Shown in pieces: positions 8,002 to 16,591 of a stretch of DNA of 64,000 bases. The stretch's first letter is position 1; every line of letters starts with the position of its first letter. The notes beneath the pieces were generated by a model. The model did no database searches. It saw nothing but the letters and a program-made list of their open reading frames with translations, and was not told the origin of the DNA. Origin of the DNA: DASPHG01 sp963849605 (GTDB lineage: Bacteria > Actinomycetota > Thermoleophilia > Solirubrobacterales > Thermoleophilaceae); the NCBI GenBank assembly GCA_963849605.1, contig CAWKHX010000009.1, positions 1 through 64,000 of the forward strand, written 5' to 3'. A program made the translations under genes and the position numbers.

Positions 8002-9396
8002 GGGACATGCTCGGCTGCGTGGTCAGCGGGAAGCTCACCGCGAACGCTGTCGCGCCCTCGCGCGCGGACTGCAACGCGATCTGACCGCCGTTCGCCTCCA
8101 CGAAGCCGCGGCAGATCGCCAGCCCGAGCCCCGCGCCTACCGCGCCCTCGCGGCCGCGGAAGAACGGCTCGAACACATAGCGGCGCTGACTCTGCGGGAT
8201 CGACCGGCCGCGGTTGGCAATGCGGACGAACACCTTCGAACCGCCGGTGCCTCCGCTGATCTCTACCGGCGCCCCGTTCGCCGAGAACTTGAACGCGTTC
8301 TCGATCAAGTTCGCGAACACCCGCTCAACCTGCGCCGCGTCCGCACGCACGAGCGGAAGGTCGTCCGGCAGGCGAAGCTCGACCGGATGATCCCCGCGCC
8401 GCGAACGCGCGTCGGCCAGAGCGCTCGTCACAACGTCACGCAGGTCGCACCAGTCGGTCTGCGGATGGAGAGCACCGGCCTCGATCCGCGACAGGTCGAG
8501 CAGGTCGGTGACCATCCGGTTCAGCCGCTGCGTCTCCTCGTCGAGCACCGATAGGAGCTCGTCGCGGTCGCGTTCGTGCTTGGAGTCGCGCAGGCCAGTA
8601 AGCGCCGTCGTGATCGCGGTCAACGGCGAGCGCAGATCGTGCGAGATCGCATGCAGCACCGCGGTCTTCGCGACATCCGCGCGCGTTGCCGCCTCCGCCT
8701 CCGCCGACAGCTCGGCCACGCGCTCGCGCTCCAAAGCGAGGTCGAACAGCCGCCGCAGCGGCTCGCAAAGCCGCTCGAGTGCGTCCCTGTCCCAGCCGTG
8801 CGCGGAATCCCCATACAGCCAGCCGCTCCGCGTGGAGGTCTTCAGGCTCGTCGAAAGCTCGCCGCTCCGAGCCGCCGGAACCGGCGAGAGCGACACGCGT
8901 AGTCCCGCTCGCGCAAACGCTGCGCTCAACCGGCTCTGCTCGCTGGCCAGCTCCTGCTCCACCGGACCGCCCGCGAGCAGCGACGACGCAGCCTCGGCGA
9001 GCAACTGCGCCACGCGTTCATGGCGCTCCGCTTCCTGCGCCCGCGCCTGTGCCTCCTCGGCACGCGCGCGCGCCGTCGCCGCAAGCCGGCTTACCACCGA
9101 GCGACCACCAGGAACACGGCAAGCGCCACCAGGTCATCCGACTGAGAGATCGCGAGCCGGTAGCGCGGGTCGATGAACAGGAAGTTGAACACCAGCACCG
9201 ACAGCACCGCGGTCGCAAGCGCCGGCACCTCCCCGCGCCGAAACGCGACGAACGCGACCGCGAGCAGGTACACAACGCCGAGCCCGACCGCCGGAGCGAA
9301 CACCGTCAAGCGCCGCGACGCGAGGGACGCACCCGCGGTCGCGGCCACTACCTCAAGCGCAGTCAGCCCATACGCCCGAACGCGGCGGCGAGCCAT
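7991..9396 (-). pseudogene. kdpD: KdpD-like histidine kinase lacking the N-terminal sensor half, one frameshift
   Basis: Start ATG 9396. Residues 1-100 hold four membrane segments of DUF4118 type (VFNFLFIDPRYRLAIS is characteristic of KdpD). The frame breaks at about 9092, at G-G-T-G-G-T-A-A-G, where one added base would give V-A-L-V-V-S-R-L. The rest is a coiled linker, HisKA with ISHDLRSPLTAITTALTGL, an N box NLIENAFKFS, and the G2 box GAGLGLAICRG. Compared with full KdpD (about 850-900 aa) the cytoplasmic KdpD/Usp domains are missing, leaving about 465 aa. The truncated form is known in other actinobacteria. It is followed directly by the kdpE-like gene. Confidence 0.82.
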
Positions 9397-9516
9397 ACAA
9401 CGAGTGTAAGAACGCGCGGGCCGCTCGGCACACCTACGACTCGTCCACTCCGGGAGACGACTACGGCACGCCCCAAGGAAGCAGATAGCCAAATGTGTCT
9501 GAAGCGTTCACGGGCG

Positions 9517-9631
9517 CGCGGACGCAGTTGGCTCTAGAAAGCGCCGCGGACGCTACGACACGCGGCCGTCAAAGTTGAGGGCCTTGTGGACCGTATGGGT
9601 CGTGGGAGTTCGAGTCTCCCTGGGCGCACTG
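9517..9631 (+). repeat. Dispersed direct repeat with degenerate tRNA-Leu(GAG)-like sequence, copy B
   Basis: Copy of 4711-4824, same orientation, tRNA-like part 9541-9628. The anticodon arm CAAAG-TTGAGGG-CCTTG and T arm GGGAG-TTCGAGT-CTCCC are identical to copy A. The variable arm pairs better here (GACC-GTAT-GGGTC). GCGCC at 9541 can pair with GGGCGC at 9622-9627. The D loop again lacks GG. The last ~25 codons of the RDD gene on the other strand run through this element. With copy A it brackets the potassium segment. Confidence 0.65.
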
Positions 9632-10101
9632 CGAAAGACGCGTCGCTCGGGCGGAGGCACATGGACGACGACGCTGCGCGCTAGCCAGTCGTTGAAACCA
9701 CGACGGCGGGCGTCGATGAGTATCGGTATGAAGCCCGCGAGAAGCGGAATCGCGGCGAGCATCGTGCCGATCAGTCGAACGAACGCGCGCCGCGCGCGCA
9801 GGGGGTGGTCGATCTGTGCGTCGCGGACGCGGATCTGCATCACGCGGCTCCCGACGGTTTGGCCCGTCGTCGTCGACCAGAACACTACGAAGTAGGCGGC
9901 AGTCCAGAGCACGTACAGGAAGCCGCCTATCACCAGCAGCAGAGTCACCGTCTTATCGGGGATGCTCAGCACCGAAAGCGCGAGGCCGACCACCACTCCC
10001 GTCGCGATCGCCGCGAGATTGATCACGGCCGCATCGAAAGCGAAGGCCACCCCCCGTGTGACGAGCCCGGCGTAGAGCTCGGTACCGGGCTCCTCGTTCA
10101 C
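9553..10101 (-). CDS. RDD-family membrane protein
   Basis: 182 aa with the RDD hallmarks: a first membrane segment after GLVTRGVAFAFDAAVIN (R and D in the first helix), G-Q-T-V-G-S-R-V-M-Q-I-R-V after helix 2, and the closing D-A-R-R-R-G-F-N-D-W-L-A-R-S box. The function of RDD proteins is mostly unknown; some are Na+/H+ antiporters. The true domain ends near residue 155. The remaining ~25 residues are the antisense reading of the tRNA-like repeat B, so the original stop may have been lost when that element arrived. The ATG overlaps the stop of the upstream small protein (ATGA), so they are co-transcribed. Confidence 0.85.
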   Translation of the reverse strand: MNEEPGTELYAGLVTRGVAFAFDAAVINLAAIATGVVVGLALSVLSIPDKTVTLLLVIGGFLYVLWTAAYFVVFWSTTTGQTVGSRVMQIRVRDAQIDHPLRARRAFVRLIGTMLAAIPLLAGFIPILIDARRRGFNDWLARSVVVHVPPPERRVFRSAPRETRTPTTHTVHKALNFDGRVS

Positions 10102-10547
10102 GGCGGGTCCGAGCGGCGCAATACGCGCCGCGCCACGCGCTCGAGGCCGATGTCCGCGCGCCCGGAACGGACGCGCACCTCACCGGCGATCAGGTTCGCG
10201 AAGCTGGTGCTCTGCCGGCTGATCGCACCGGTCACCGCGGGACTCTCGGCGATCTCCTCCACCAGGAGCCACAGCTCGTCGGTTTCCAACAGACGCTCGA
10301 CGACCGTGTCGAGCAGTCGGCTCTCGATCGTGTGCGTGACCACGCGCTCGAGCCCGGGCGACTGGAGCGCGCTCTGGACAAGCCGGTCAAAACCCGGGCT
10401 GTCGAGGATGCGGTCGACCGCCTCCCGCGCGAACCTCGACTCGAGCGCGCTGTCCAGCCCGGCAAGCGCAGCGCTCTCGACCGTCTCGCGTGCGAGCGTC
10501 AGCGCATTTCTGGCGGGCCTCAGGGCAGTGCCGACGAGGGAAGTCAC
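10098..10547 (-). CDS. Conserved all-helical protein of unknown function, coupled to RDD gene
   Basis: About 149 aa from a GTG at 10547; the frame is open further upstream, but that part overlaps the divergent ATPase gene. The sequence is a chain of amphipathic helices with repeats of the type S-P-G-x-(D/E)-R-(L/V)-V, for example DSPGFDRLVQSALQSPGLER. It has no membrane segment and no cysteine pair. It overlaps the RDD gene by 4 bp. In related genomes such helical segments occur fused to RDD domains (recalled, not checked), so it may be the soluble partner of the RDD protein. I do not recognise a function. Confidence 0.6.
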   Translation of the reverse strand: MTSLVGTALRPARNALTLARETVESAALAGLDSALESRFAREAVDRILDSPGFDRLVQSALQSPGLERVVTHTIESRLLDTVVERLLETDELWLLVEEIAESPAVTGAISRQSTSFANLIAGEVRVRSGRADIGLERVARRVLRRSDPP

Positions 10548-10681
10548 GCTGATCCAAGAGTTGCGGTAAGGACCGCCGAGAGCAATGAGGCGTGCCGCCA
10601 AACGTTCGGGGTGTGAGCACCACGGATCGAAGGTGGACGCATCCTTGTCCAGCGGGCCCGGCCCCGAGACGATCCGGGGCA

Positions 10682-12109
10682 GTGACCGACGTGATCGCTT
10701 CGCTCGAGGAGTACCGCGGGACGCGCGAAGCGCTCGAGGCGGCTCTGCTGCCGCTGGCGACATCGGTGGATGGCCGGCGGTTCGACTTCCAGGTATCGCT
10801 GCACGGGCTCGAGCTCGAGCCGGGCGGCTACGTGGCGATCGAGGGGGACAGCTCCACTCGCCTGGGCCAGCTGTTGTCGCTTGAGCTTCGCCACCAGGAC
10901 ACCACCGCACCGGGGGTCGGGCAGGTACGCCTGCGCGCTGGCGGCGGGGACGGCGTTGTTCTCCACGGCGACGAGCGTCCGTTCCATGACGCCTTGGTGC
11001 GTCGCGCCACCGCGGACGAGGTGGGCGCCTGGCTCGAGGGCACGCGCCCCGATGACGCGCAGCTCGACGTGGGTGAGCTCGCGCTCGCTCAAGGCGTCCC
11101 ATTCCGGCTCGACGCCGGCGGCTTCGGCCGCCACACCTTCCTGTGTGGCCAGTCGGGGTCGGGCAAGACCTATTCCCTCGGCGTGCTGCTCGAGCGCCTG
11201 CTGATGGAGACCAACCTGCGGGTCGTCGTGCTCGACCCCAATTCGGACTACGTGCGCCTCGGCGAGCCGCGCGTGGACGACGAGCGCTACCGGGACGCCG
11301 CAGCTTCGGTCCAAGTCCGAGGCGGCTCCAGCAGTCCCCACCCCATACGCGTCCGCTTCCGCGATCTGAGCCCTGCCCACCAAGCCGCCCTGCTGCGCCT
11401 CGACCCGCTCGGCGACCGTGCGGAATACGGAGAGCTCCTGGCTCTGGTCGAAGACGAGTCGATCCAGAGTCTCGAGGACCTCGCCGAGTCGCCGGCCGAG
11501 GACCTGAAGCTGCGGGCGCACAACCTCGGGATCGATCGCTTTGGCCTCTGGCCCGGAGCGGAGGGGGAATCGCTGCTGGACGAGCTCGTGAGTCCGTCGG
11601 GCCCGCGGTGCTTGGTGGTGGATCTCGGCTCGCTTGGCACCCGCGACGAACAGACTCTCACCGCGGGCGCCGTTCTGGAGCGGCTATGGCGCGAACGACG
11701 GCGCCGCGAGCCAGTTGCCATCGTCATCGACGAGGCGCAGAACGTGTGCCCCGCAGAGGCGGCTGATCCGCTCACTGCTCTGGCCACCGAGGACGCGATC
11801 CGGATCGCGGGTGAAGGTCGTAAGTTCGGGCTCTACCTGATCGTCGTCACCCAGCGACCACAAAAGATCCACGAGAACGTCCTCTCGCAGTGCGACAACC
11901 TAGTCCTGATGCGGATGAACTCGGTCGCCGATCTCGCCCACGTGGCCGGGATATTTTCCTTCGTGCCCCCGGGCCTGGTCGACCGAGCCACGACCTTCGG
12001 TCAGGGAGAGGCACTGGCCGCCGGCCAGATCGCTTCGCACCCGGCGCTGGTGCGCTTCGGCGCGCGCATCAGCTACGAGGGCGGCGCAGACGTGGCCGGT
12101 TGGGCGTAG
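10682..12109 (+). CDS. HerA/VirB4-type hexameric ATPase
   Basis: 475 aa from GTG 10682 (V-T-D-V-I-A-S-L-E-E-Y); an earlier in-frame start at 10592 adds a low-complexity leader. Residues 30-110 look like a HAS-barrel domain. Walker A is CGQSGSGKTYSLG at about 155-165 and Walker B VAIVIDEAQNVCP at about 345-355. A sensor/arginine-finger region (GRKFGLYLIVVTQRP) and LSQCDNLVLMRM follow, as in HerA and DUF853 ATPases. Such motors translocate DNA, or in some cases protein, usually with a nuclease partner. No NurA-like nuclease is adjacent. Divergent from the helical protein/RDD pair (134 bp between starts). Confidence 0.85.
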   Translation: MTDVIASLEEYRGTREALEAALLPLATSVDGRRFDFQVSLHGLELEPGGYVAIEGDSSTRLGQLLSLELRHQDTTAPGVGQVRLRAGGGDGVVLHGDERPFHDALVRRATADEVGAWLEGTRPDDAQLDVGELALAQGVPFRLDAGGFGRHTFLCGQSGSGKTYSLGVLLERLLMETNLRVVVLDPNSDYVRLGEPRVDDERYRDAAASVQVRGGSSSPHPIRVRFRDLSPAHQAALLRLDPLGDRAEYGELLALVEDESIQSLEDLAESPAEDLKLRAHNLGIDRFGLWPGAEGESLLDELVSPSGPRCLVVDLGSLGTRDEQTLTAGAVLERLWRERRRREPVAIVIDEAQNVCPAEAADPLTALATEDAIRIAGEGRKFGLYLIVVTQRPQKIHENVLSQCDNLVLMRMNSVADLAHVAGIFSFVPPGLVDRATTFGQGEALAAGQIASHPALVRFGARISYEGGADVAGWA

Positions 12110-12128
12110 CCCGACGGCGCCGGGGCGG

Positions 12129-12392
12129 TCAGGCGAGCAGCTTCGCCTTCTGCGCCGCGAATTCCTCGTCGGTGAGAACGCCCTGCTGGTGGAGCTGTGC
12201 GAGCTCCTTCAGCTGCTCGATTGGGTCAGGCCCTGCGACGGCCTGCGGTGCCGGAGGCGGCGGTTCGTCGTACGCCTGGGCGTCCTGCTGGGCCCAGCGC
12301 TCACCCTGGCGTCGACTCACGCGATTGGAGACCGACGTCGCCGTGCCGGCGATGACGGCTGTGCGGGCCATGCCCCGGAGTAGTCCTGGCAT
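12129..12392 (-). CDS. Small SHOCT-domain protein
   Basis: 87 aa. The N-terminal ~30 residues are small and Ala/Gly/Thr-rich with an R-x-x-R-R-Q-G-E-R-W segment. After a Pro-rich linker comes a canonical SHOCT tail: I-E-Q-L-K-E-L-A-Q-L-H then Q-G-V-L-T-D-E-E-F-A-A-Q-K-A-K-L-L. SHOCT domains mediate oligomerisation and often sit on small actinobacterial membrane or regulatory proteins. It follows the DUF6325-type gene by 16 bp on the same strand, so both are likely one transcript. Confidence 0.85.
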   Translation of the reverse strand: MPGLLRGMARTAVIAGTATSVSNRVSRRQGERWAQQDAQAYDEPPPPAPQAVAGPDPIEQLKELAQLHQQGVLTDEEFAAQKAKLLA

Positions 12393-12407
12393 CGTCGTTC
12401 CTTTCGG

Positions 12408-12854
12408 TCAGGCCGTCGCCTCGACGGCGTCGAGGGCGTCGGCTAGTTCTTGCACGGTGATGCGGTGGTACGCGACGAGCTCGCCGCCGTTGCGACGGAC
12501 CTCGTGCGCGAACGGCGCTGCCCAGGCGTTCTCGTAGACGATCACCACGGCCGCGCTTCCGGGCTCGATCGTCTCGGCGGTCTTCTTGACGTCTTCCTCG
12601 CCGAGCAGGCCCGAGGACGCGCCCTCGAAGGCCGCAAAGTCCCCGACGCCCTTGTCGTCGAGATCGTGAGCCGCGAAGCCTGAGAACGTGCCGTCCTCGT
12701 CCTTCGTCACGAACAGTACGTCGAGCACGCGGATGATCCTGCGCTCGACCAGGTCGAGGAGTAGCGGCACCGCCGAGCCGGTCATCGGCGCGCCCGCCGG
12801 AAAGGCGATTACGACGATGTCGATCGGCCCGAGCTCACGGTCCTGTTCTGCCAT
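12408..12854 (-). CDS. DUF6325/DUF1269-type small protein
   Basis: 148 aa from ATG 12854, which has a GGAGG five bases upstream; the upstream in-frame ATG at 12866 lacks one. The opening L-G-P-I-D-I-V-V-I-A-F-P, the L-L-D-L-V-E-R-R-I-I-R-V-L-D segment and the E-P-G-S-A-A-V-V-I-V-Y-E-N-A-W-A block match a widespread actinobacterial family of unknown function, usually next to a SHOCT protein, as here. Likely cytoplasmic, with alternating alpha/beta structure. Confidence 0.82.
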   Translation of the reverse strand: MAEQDRELGPIDIVVIAFPAGAPMTGSAVPLLLDLVERRIIRVLDVLFVTKDEDGTFSGFAAHDLDDKGVGDFAAFEGASSGLLGEEDVKKTAETIEPGSAAVVIVYENAWAAPFAHEVRRNGGELVAYHRITVQELADALDAVEATA

Positions 12855-12972
12855 TGATGCCTCCAATCGTCGGCCGGCAGTCGCCGCCGGCGCGTTATCG
12901 GAAGTTACGGCCCGCTACGCCTCCAGGCGAGGGTGCGTGCACGACAACGGGAGTGAGGTCAGGACTACACGG

Positions 12973-14121
12973 TCAGCCGGGAGCAGGCGCCGCCTCCCGC
13001 CGACCGCGAGCAAGGTCCGCGGATATGCGGACGGCGGCGGCCGTGACGGGTGCCCCCAGGATCAGTCCCACTACGCCGAACAGGGAGCCGGCGGCGATCG
13101 TGACGATCAGCACCGCGAGCGGGTGGATCCCGAGCGCAGCACCCATCGCGAGCGGCTGCACGAGCTGCTGGAGCACCCCATTGGCCAGGAGCTGCACCAC
13201 GACCATGCCGATGGCGGCGTCCGTCCCAGCCCCGCCGAGCGCGACCAATACCGAGAACGCCCCCGCCGTCCAGGCGCCCAGGTACGGGATGTAGGCGCCC
13301 AGAACCGTCACGATCGCGATCGTGCCCGCGAGCGGAACACCCAGTAGCAGCGCACCAAGCCCGACGACGAGTCCGTTGAACACCGCAACCAGCGTCACGC
13401 CGAGGAAGTAGCCCCGCAGGGACTGCAGCGTGCGCTGCGTGACCAGGCGGGCCACCGGCAGGGGCACGCCCATGTGCCGCTCCGTCCACGCGCGGATGTT
13501 CGGACCGTCCGCGAGCAGGAAGATGAGGCTGAGCGCCGTCATCGCGAGGAAGAAGACGAGCGACGCCAGCTTGTCGATGCCGATCGCGAGACCGTCGAGG
13601 AGCGCCCCGACGCTGTCAGTCACGGACGAGCTGGCGTCCTGGTTCGCCTGGTCGGCGGTGCTCGCGCTCGCCCCGGCGTCGTCGAGCCAGCCCTCGATCT
13701 TGTCCGCGGCCTCGTGGAGGTGGGTGCTCAGGTCGTCCGTTTGACTCGTGATGCCCGACACGACGAGCCAGAAGACGAGCACGCCGAGCACGACGATCGC
13801 CAAGAACATGAGAATCGTCCCGGCCAGTCTCGGGACACGATGGCGCTCGAGCCAGGCGACAGCCGGGGCGGCGACCGACGCGAGCACCCCGGCCGCGATC
13901 ACCGGAACGACGATCGTGCTGGTCAGTGAGAGGAGCCAGACGGCGCCGACCAGGAACAGCGCCACGCCCACCAGGAGCCACGCCGTGAAGCCGACGTCGC
14001 GGAGCCAGCCCGGAGTCGCGAAGACCCCCGTCAGATCGGCGGCATCGATCTCGACGAACTCTTCCGTGGCGGGAGGTTGACCCGGCTTGCTGCCTGTGCG
14101 CCTCAGCCGGCCGCGGATCAT
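12973..14121 (-). CDS. AI-2E family (PerM/TqsA-like) permease
   Basis: About 382 aa. After a ~40-residue soluble N terminus come paired helices (IVVPVIAAGVLASVAAPAVA), a periplasmic coil at about residues 125-190, and the C-terminal helix set with GVPLAGTIAIVTVLGAYIPY and P-L-A-M-G-x-A-L-G-I-H-P-L, both typical of the family. Characterised members export AI-2 or act as Na+/H+ antiporters; the substrate here cannot be told. I used the ATG at 14121 (M-I-R-G-R-L); 14136 is also possible. Single gene with its own promoter, 21 bp upstream of the next gene's start direction. Confidence 0.88.
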   Translation of the reverse strand: MIRGRLRRTGSKPGQPPATEEFVEIDAADLTGVFATPGWLRDVGFTAWLLVGVALFLVGAVWLLSLTSTIVVPVIAAGVLASVAAPAVAWLERHRVPRLAGTILMFLAIVVLGVLVFWLVVSGITSQTDDLSTHLHEAADKIEGWLDDAGASASTADQANQDASSSVTDSVGALLDGLAIGIDKLASLVFFLAMTALSLIFLLADGPNIRAWTERHMGVPLPVARLVTQRTLQSLRGYFLGVTLVAVFNGLVVGLGALLLGVPLAGTIAIVTVLGAYIPYLGAWTAGAFSVLVALGGAGTDAAIGMVVVQLLANGVLQQLVQPLAMGAALGIHPLAVLIVTIAAGSLFGVVGLILGAPVTAAAVRISADLARGRREAAPAPG

Positions 14122-14141
14122 GACGCGACCATACACACGCC

Positions 14142-15767
14142 CTAGGCGGATCCGCCGGCTAGAGCGACGTCACTCTCCGTGAGCGCTTTCGAGGGCAGCC
14201 GCCGCGTCGCCCACAGTGACAACAGCGCCGCGAGCGCGACCGCGCCGAGCGACAAACGAAGCGCCTCGAGCTGCGCGTCGCTGTAATCGTCGGCGACAGC
14301 GCTGGCCTGATCCGGCCTGAGTCCACCCTCCCGCGCCGCGTCCTCGACGTCGTCGACGGGCACGATGTCGATCCCCTCGTCGGCCTTCGCGACGATTGTC
14401 TCCTGCGCGGACTCCGGGACGTCGGGGTTGTCGGTGATGCGCTCGCTGAAGCCCGTTGCCAGCGAGGCGAGCAGCACCGCGCCGATGATCGCCGTACCGA
14501 GTGAGGCGCCGAGGTTCTGGGCCGTGCCCTGAAGCCCGCCCGCCTCGCTGGTCTGCGTGGGGGCGACCGAGGACATGATCACGTTCCCGAGCTGCGACGC
14601 GAGCAGCCCCGCACCCGCGCCGATGAAGACGAGTGCCACCTTGAAGCCTGTGTCGTTCAGCTCCACGTCGAGCGTCCCGAGCATCACGAGCGCGCCGATG
14701 CTGACCCCCACCAGCCCGATCTGGGCGACCACCTTCGGCGAACGGCGACCTGCGACCCGCGGGCCCAGGAGCGCGAAGACGAGCATCGCCGCGGACAGCG
14801 GAAGCAGGCGCTTGCCCGTCTCGAAGGCATCCAGCCCCAGCACCACCTGCAGGTAGACCGGGATGACGAAGAACGTGCCCATCAGGACGAGCTGCTGGCC
14901 GACCAGCGTCGATAGCCCCGCCCGCAGCTGCGAGATGCCCAGCAGCGCAGTGTCGAGCAACTGGTCCTGTCCCTGGCGGGCGCGGCGCTGCTGCCAGGCG
15001 ACGAACGCCCAGAGCAGCGCGAGACCGCCGAGCACCATGAACGGCACTACCGAGAAGCCCAGCGGCGTGATCTCCGTGCCGTTGATCGTCGGCGGGGTGC
15101 GCGGCTTGACGATGCCCCAGACGCTGCTTCGCAGGATCGCGACCACGATCAGGCCGAGGCCGGCTGAGGACAGCGCCACCCCCACGATGTCAAGCTGCGG
15201 CCGCCGCTCGGCTGCGGGCGCTTGCGCGATCTGTCCGCGCAGGAACAGGATGAAGATCACGACCACGGTCTCTGCGGCGAATACGTAGCGCCATGTGAAC
15301 TCCGTGGTCACCCAGCCGCCGATCAACGGGCCGGCGGCAACCGCGATCGCGGCGGTCCCCCCGAGCAGCGCATAGGCGAGCGCACGATCTTTGCCCTCGT
15401 AGGTGGCGGCGGTGAGCGCCGCTATGGCCGGCACCACCAGTACGGCGCCGAACCCCTCAATCCCCGACCAGCCGATCAGCAGGACGGGGAGGTTCGGGCT
15501 CAGCGCGGTGGTGAGCGACCCGACGCCGTAGATCGCGAGGCCGATTGCGAACGCGCGGTTGCGGCCCATGATGTCGCCGAGCTTCGCGCCCAGCAGCATG
15601 AACGCCGCCATGACGAGCGTGTACAGCGTGATCGCCGTCTGCACTCCCTGGATCGTCGTGTCGAGGTCTTCGACGATCTGCGAGATCGCCACGTTCATCA
15701 CGCTCGAGTCGAGCACCATGATGAACTGCGCCGACGCGAGGATGAGCATCGGGAGCCACTTGCGCAT
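14142..15767 (-). CDS. MFS drug exporter, DHA2/EmrB-QacA type
   Basis: About 541 aa from ATG 15767 (MRKWLPMLILASAQFIMVLD). The first helix carries the DHA2 motif D-S-S-V-M-N-V-A-I, motif A is G-A-K-L-G-D-I-M-G-R-N-R, and motif C-like glycines are present. Roughly 14 membrane segments with a periplasmic loop (residues 415-465) between helices 13 and 14. The long upstream in-frame extension is antisense to the ion channel gene and is not coding. The family extrudes lipophilic or cationic drugs by proton antiport; no regulator gene is adjacent, though the ion channel is divergent by 66 bp. Confidence 0.9.
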   Translation of the reverse strand: MRKWLPMLILASAQFIMVLDSSVMNVAISQIVEDLDTTIQGVQTAITLYTLVMAAFMLLGAKLGDIMGRNRAFAIGLAIYGVGSLTTALSPNLPVLLIGWSGIEGFGAVLVVPAIAALTAATYEGKDRALAYALLGGTAAIAVAAGPLIGGWVTTEFTWRYVFAAETVVVIFILFLRGQIAQAPAAERRPQLDIVGVALSSAGLGLIVVAILRSSVWGIVKPRTPPTINGTEITPLGFSVVPFMVLGGLALLWAFVAWQQRRARQGQDQLLDTALLGISQLRAGLSTLVGQQLVLMGTFFVIPVYLQVVLGLDAFETGKRLLPLSAAMLVFALLGPRVAGRRSPKVVAQIGLVGVSIGALVMLGTLDVELNDTGFKVALVFIGAGAGLLASQLGNVIMSSVAPTQTSEAGGLQGTAQNLGASLGTAIIGAVLLASLATGFSERITDNPDVPESAQETIVAKADEGIDIVPVDDVEDAAREGGLRPDQASAVADDYSDAQLEALRLSLGAVALAALLSLWATRRLPSKALTESDVALAGGSA

Positions 15768-15833
15768 CGCGGGCGACCCTACACCCGGGCAGGTCGGGCG
15801 TCGGGATCGTCGAAAGAAGCGGACGTGCGCGAC

Positions 15834-16487
15834 ATGTCCCGCCCGCACGGCTTCGTACTGGTGCTGTTGCTCGTGCTCGTGTCCGCTTCCTTCCAGGTGG
15901 CGGCGCCCGACGCCAACTGGTCGCAGATGGTCACCCTCGCGCTCAGCGCGACGACTCTGGCGGTGTCCGTCTGGGCGGCGCGAGCCGAGCACCCGCTAGT
16001 GCGAGCGGCTGTTCCGTTCGCGATCGTTCTCACGTTGGCCTCAATCCCGGTGGTGCTGATGACGGGCGACGTCCCGAACGCAAGCGCTGCGTTGGTCAAC
16101 GGGCTCCTGGTGGCGCTCGCACCGTTGGTGATCGTCGGCGGCGTGGTGCGCGACATTCGGTCCACGGGTGAGGTGACGATGCGCACCCTCGCGGGGGTGC
16201 TGGCCATCTACCTGCTCATCGGGATGTTCTTCTCCTTCGTCGACACTGGCGTTGCCATGCTCCAGAGCGGGCCCTTCTTCGCCGGCGAAGCAGACCCCAC
16301 ACGCTCCGATTTCCTCTACTTCAGCTACATCACGCAGTCGACGGTCGGCTTCGGCGACCTCGTACCCAGCGGCGAGGTCGGAAGGATGCTTGCCGCGACC
16401 GAGGCGCTGCTCGGGCAGATCTATCTCGTCACGATCGTGGGGCTGATCGTGGGGAACATGCGTCAGCGCACACAAACGCGCGCCTGA
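15834..16487 (+). CDS. Two-pore-helix potassium channel-like protein
   Basis: 217 aa from ATG 15834. Four to five hydrophobic segments precede a C-terminal pore unit: helix, D-F-L-Y-F-S-Y-I-T-Q-S, then the selectivity filter T-V-G-F-G-D (about residues 168-173) and the inner helix L-L-G-Q-I-Y-L-V-T-I-V-G-L-I-V-G. The filter T-V-G-F-G-D is the common bacterial variant of TVGYGD. The protein ends right after the inner helix, so there is no RCK or cyclic-nucleotide gating domain. Probably a constitutive or voltage/lipid-sensitive K+ channel. Confidence 0.87.
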   Translation: MSRPHGFVLVLLLVLVSASFQVAAPDANWSQMVTLALSATTLAVSVWAARAEHPLVRAAVPFAIVLTLASIPVVLMTGDVPNASAALVNGLLVALAPLVIVGGVVRDIRSTGEVTMRTLAGVLAIYLLIGMFFSFVDTGVAMLQSGPFFAGEADPTRSDFLYFSYITQSTVGFGDLVPSGEVGRMLAATEALLGQIYLVTIVGLIVGNMRQRTQTRA

Positions 16488-16591
16488 TCGCCCGACTTCG
16501 GCCGGCTAGCTCGCAGGGGGTGTCGGCACCCGCGCCCTCCGGGGGTCGGCTTCCTTGTCGATTGCTCCCGCCGCCGCAACACTCGGAGCCC

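Noticed and set aside
9541..9628. Calling the tRNA-like repeat a functional tRNA-Leu
   Set aside because: D-loop GG missing and acceptor positions 6-7 unpaired; better kept as tRNA-like until scored with a covariance model.
10544..11521. 325-codon minus-strand frame opposite the HerA-type ATPase
   Set aside because: Shadow of the ATPase gene; the opposing frame has Walker A and B motifs and normal codon use.
10682..12109. A HerA-NurA or other known defence system
   Set aside because: No nuclease, methylase or other defence partner is encoded next to the ATPase.
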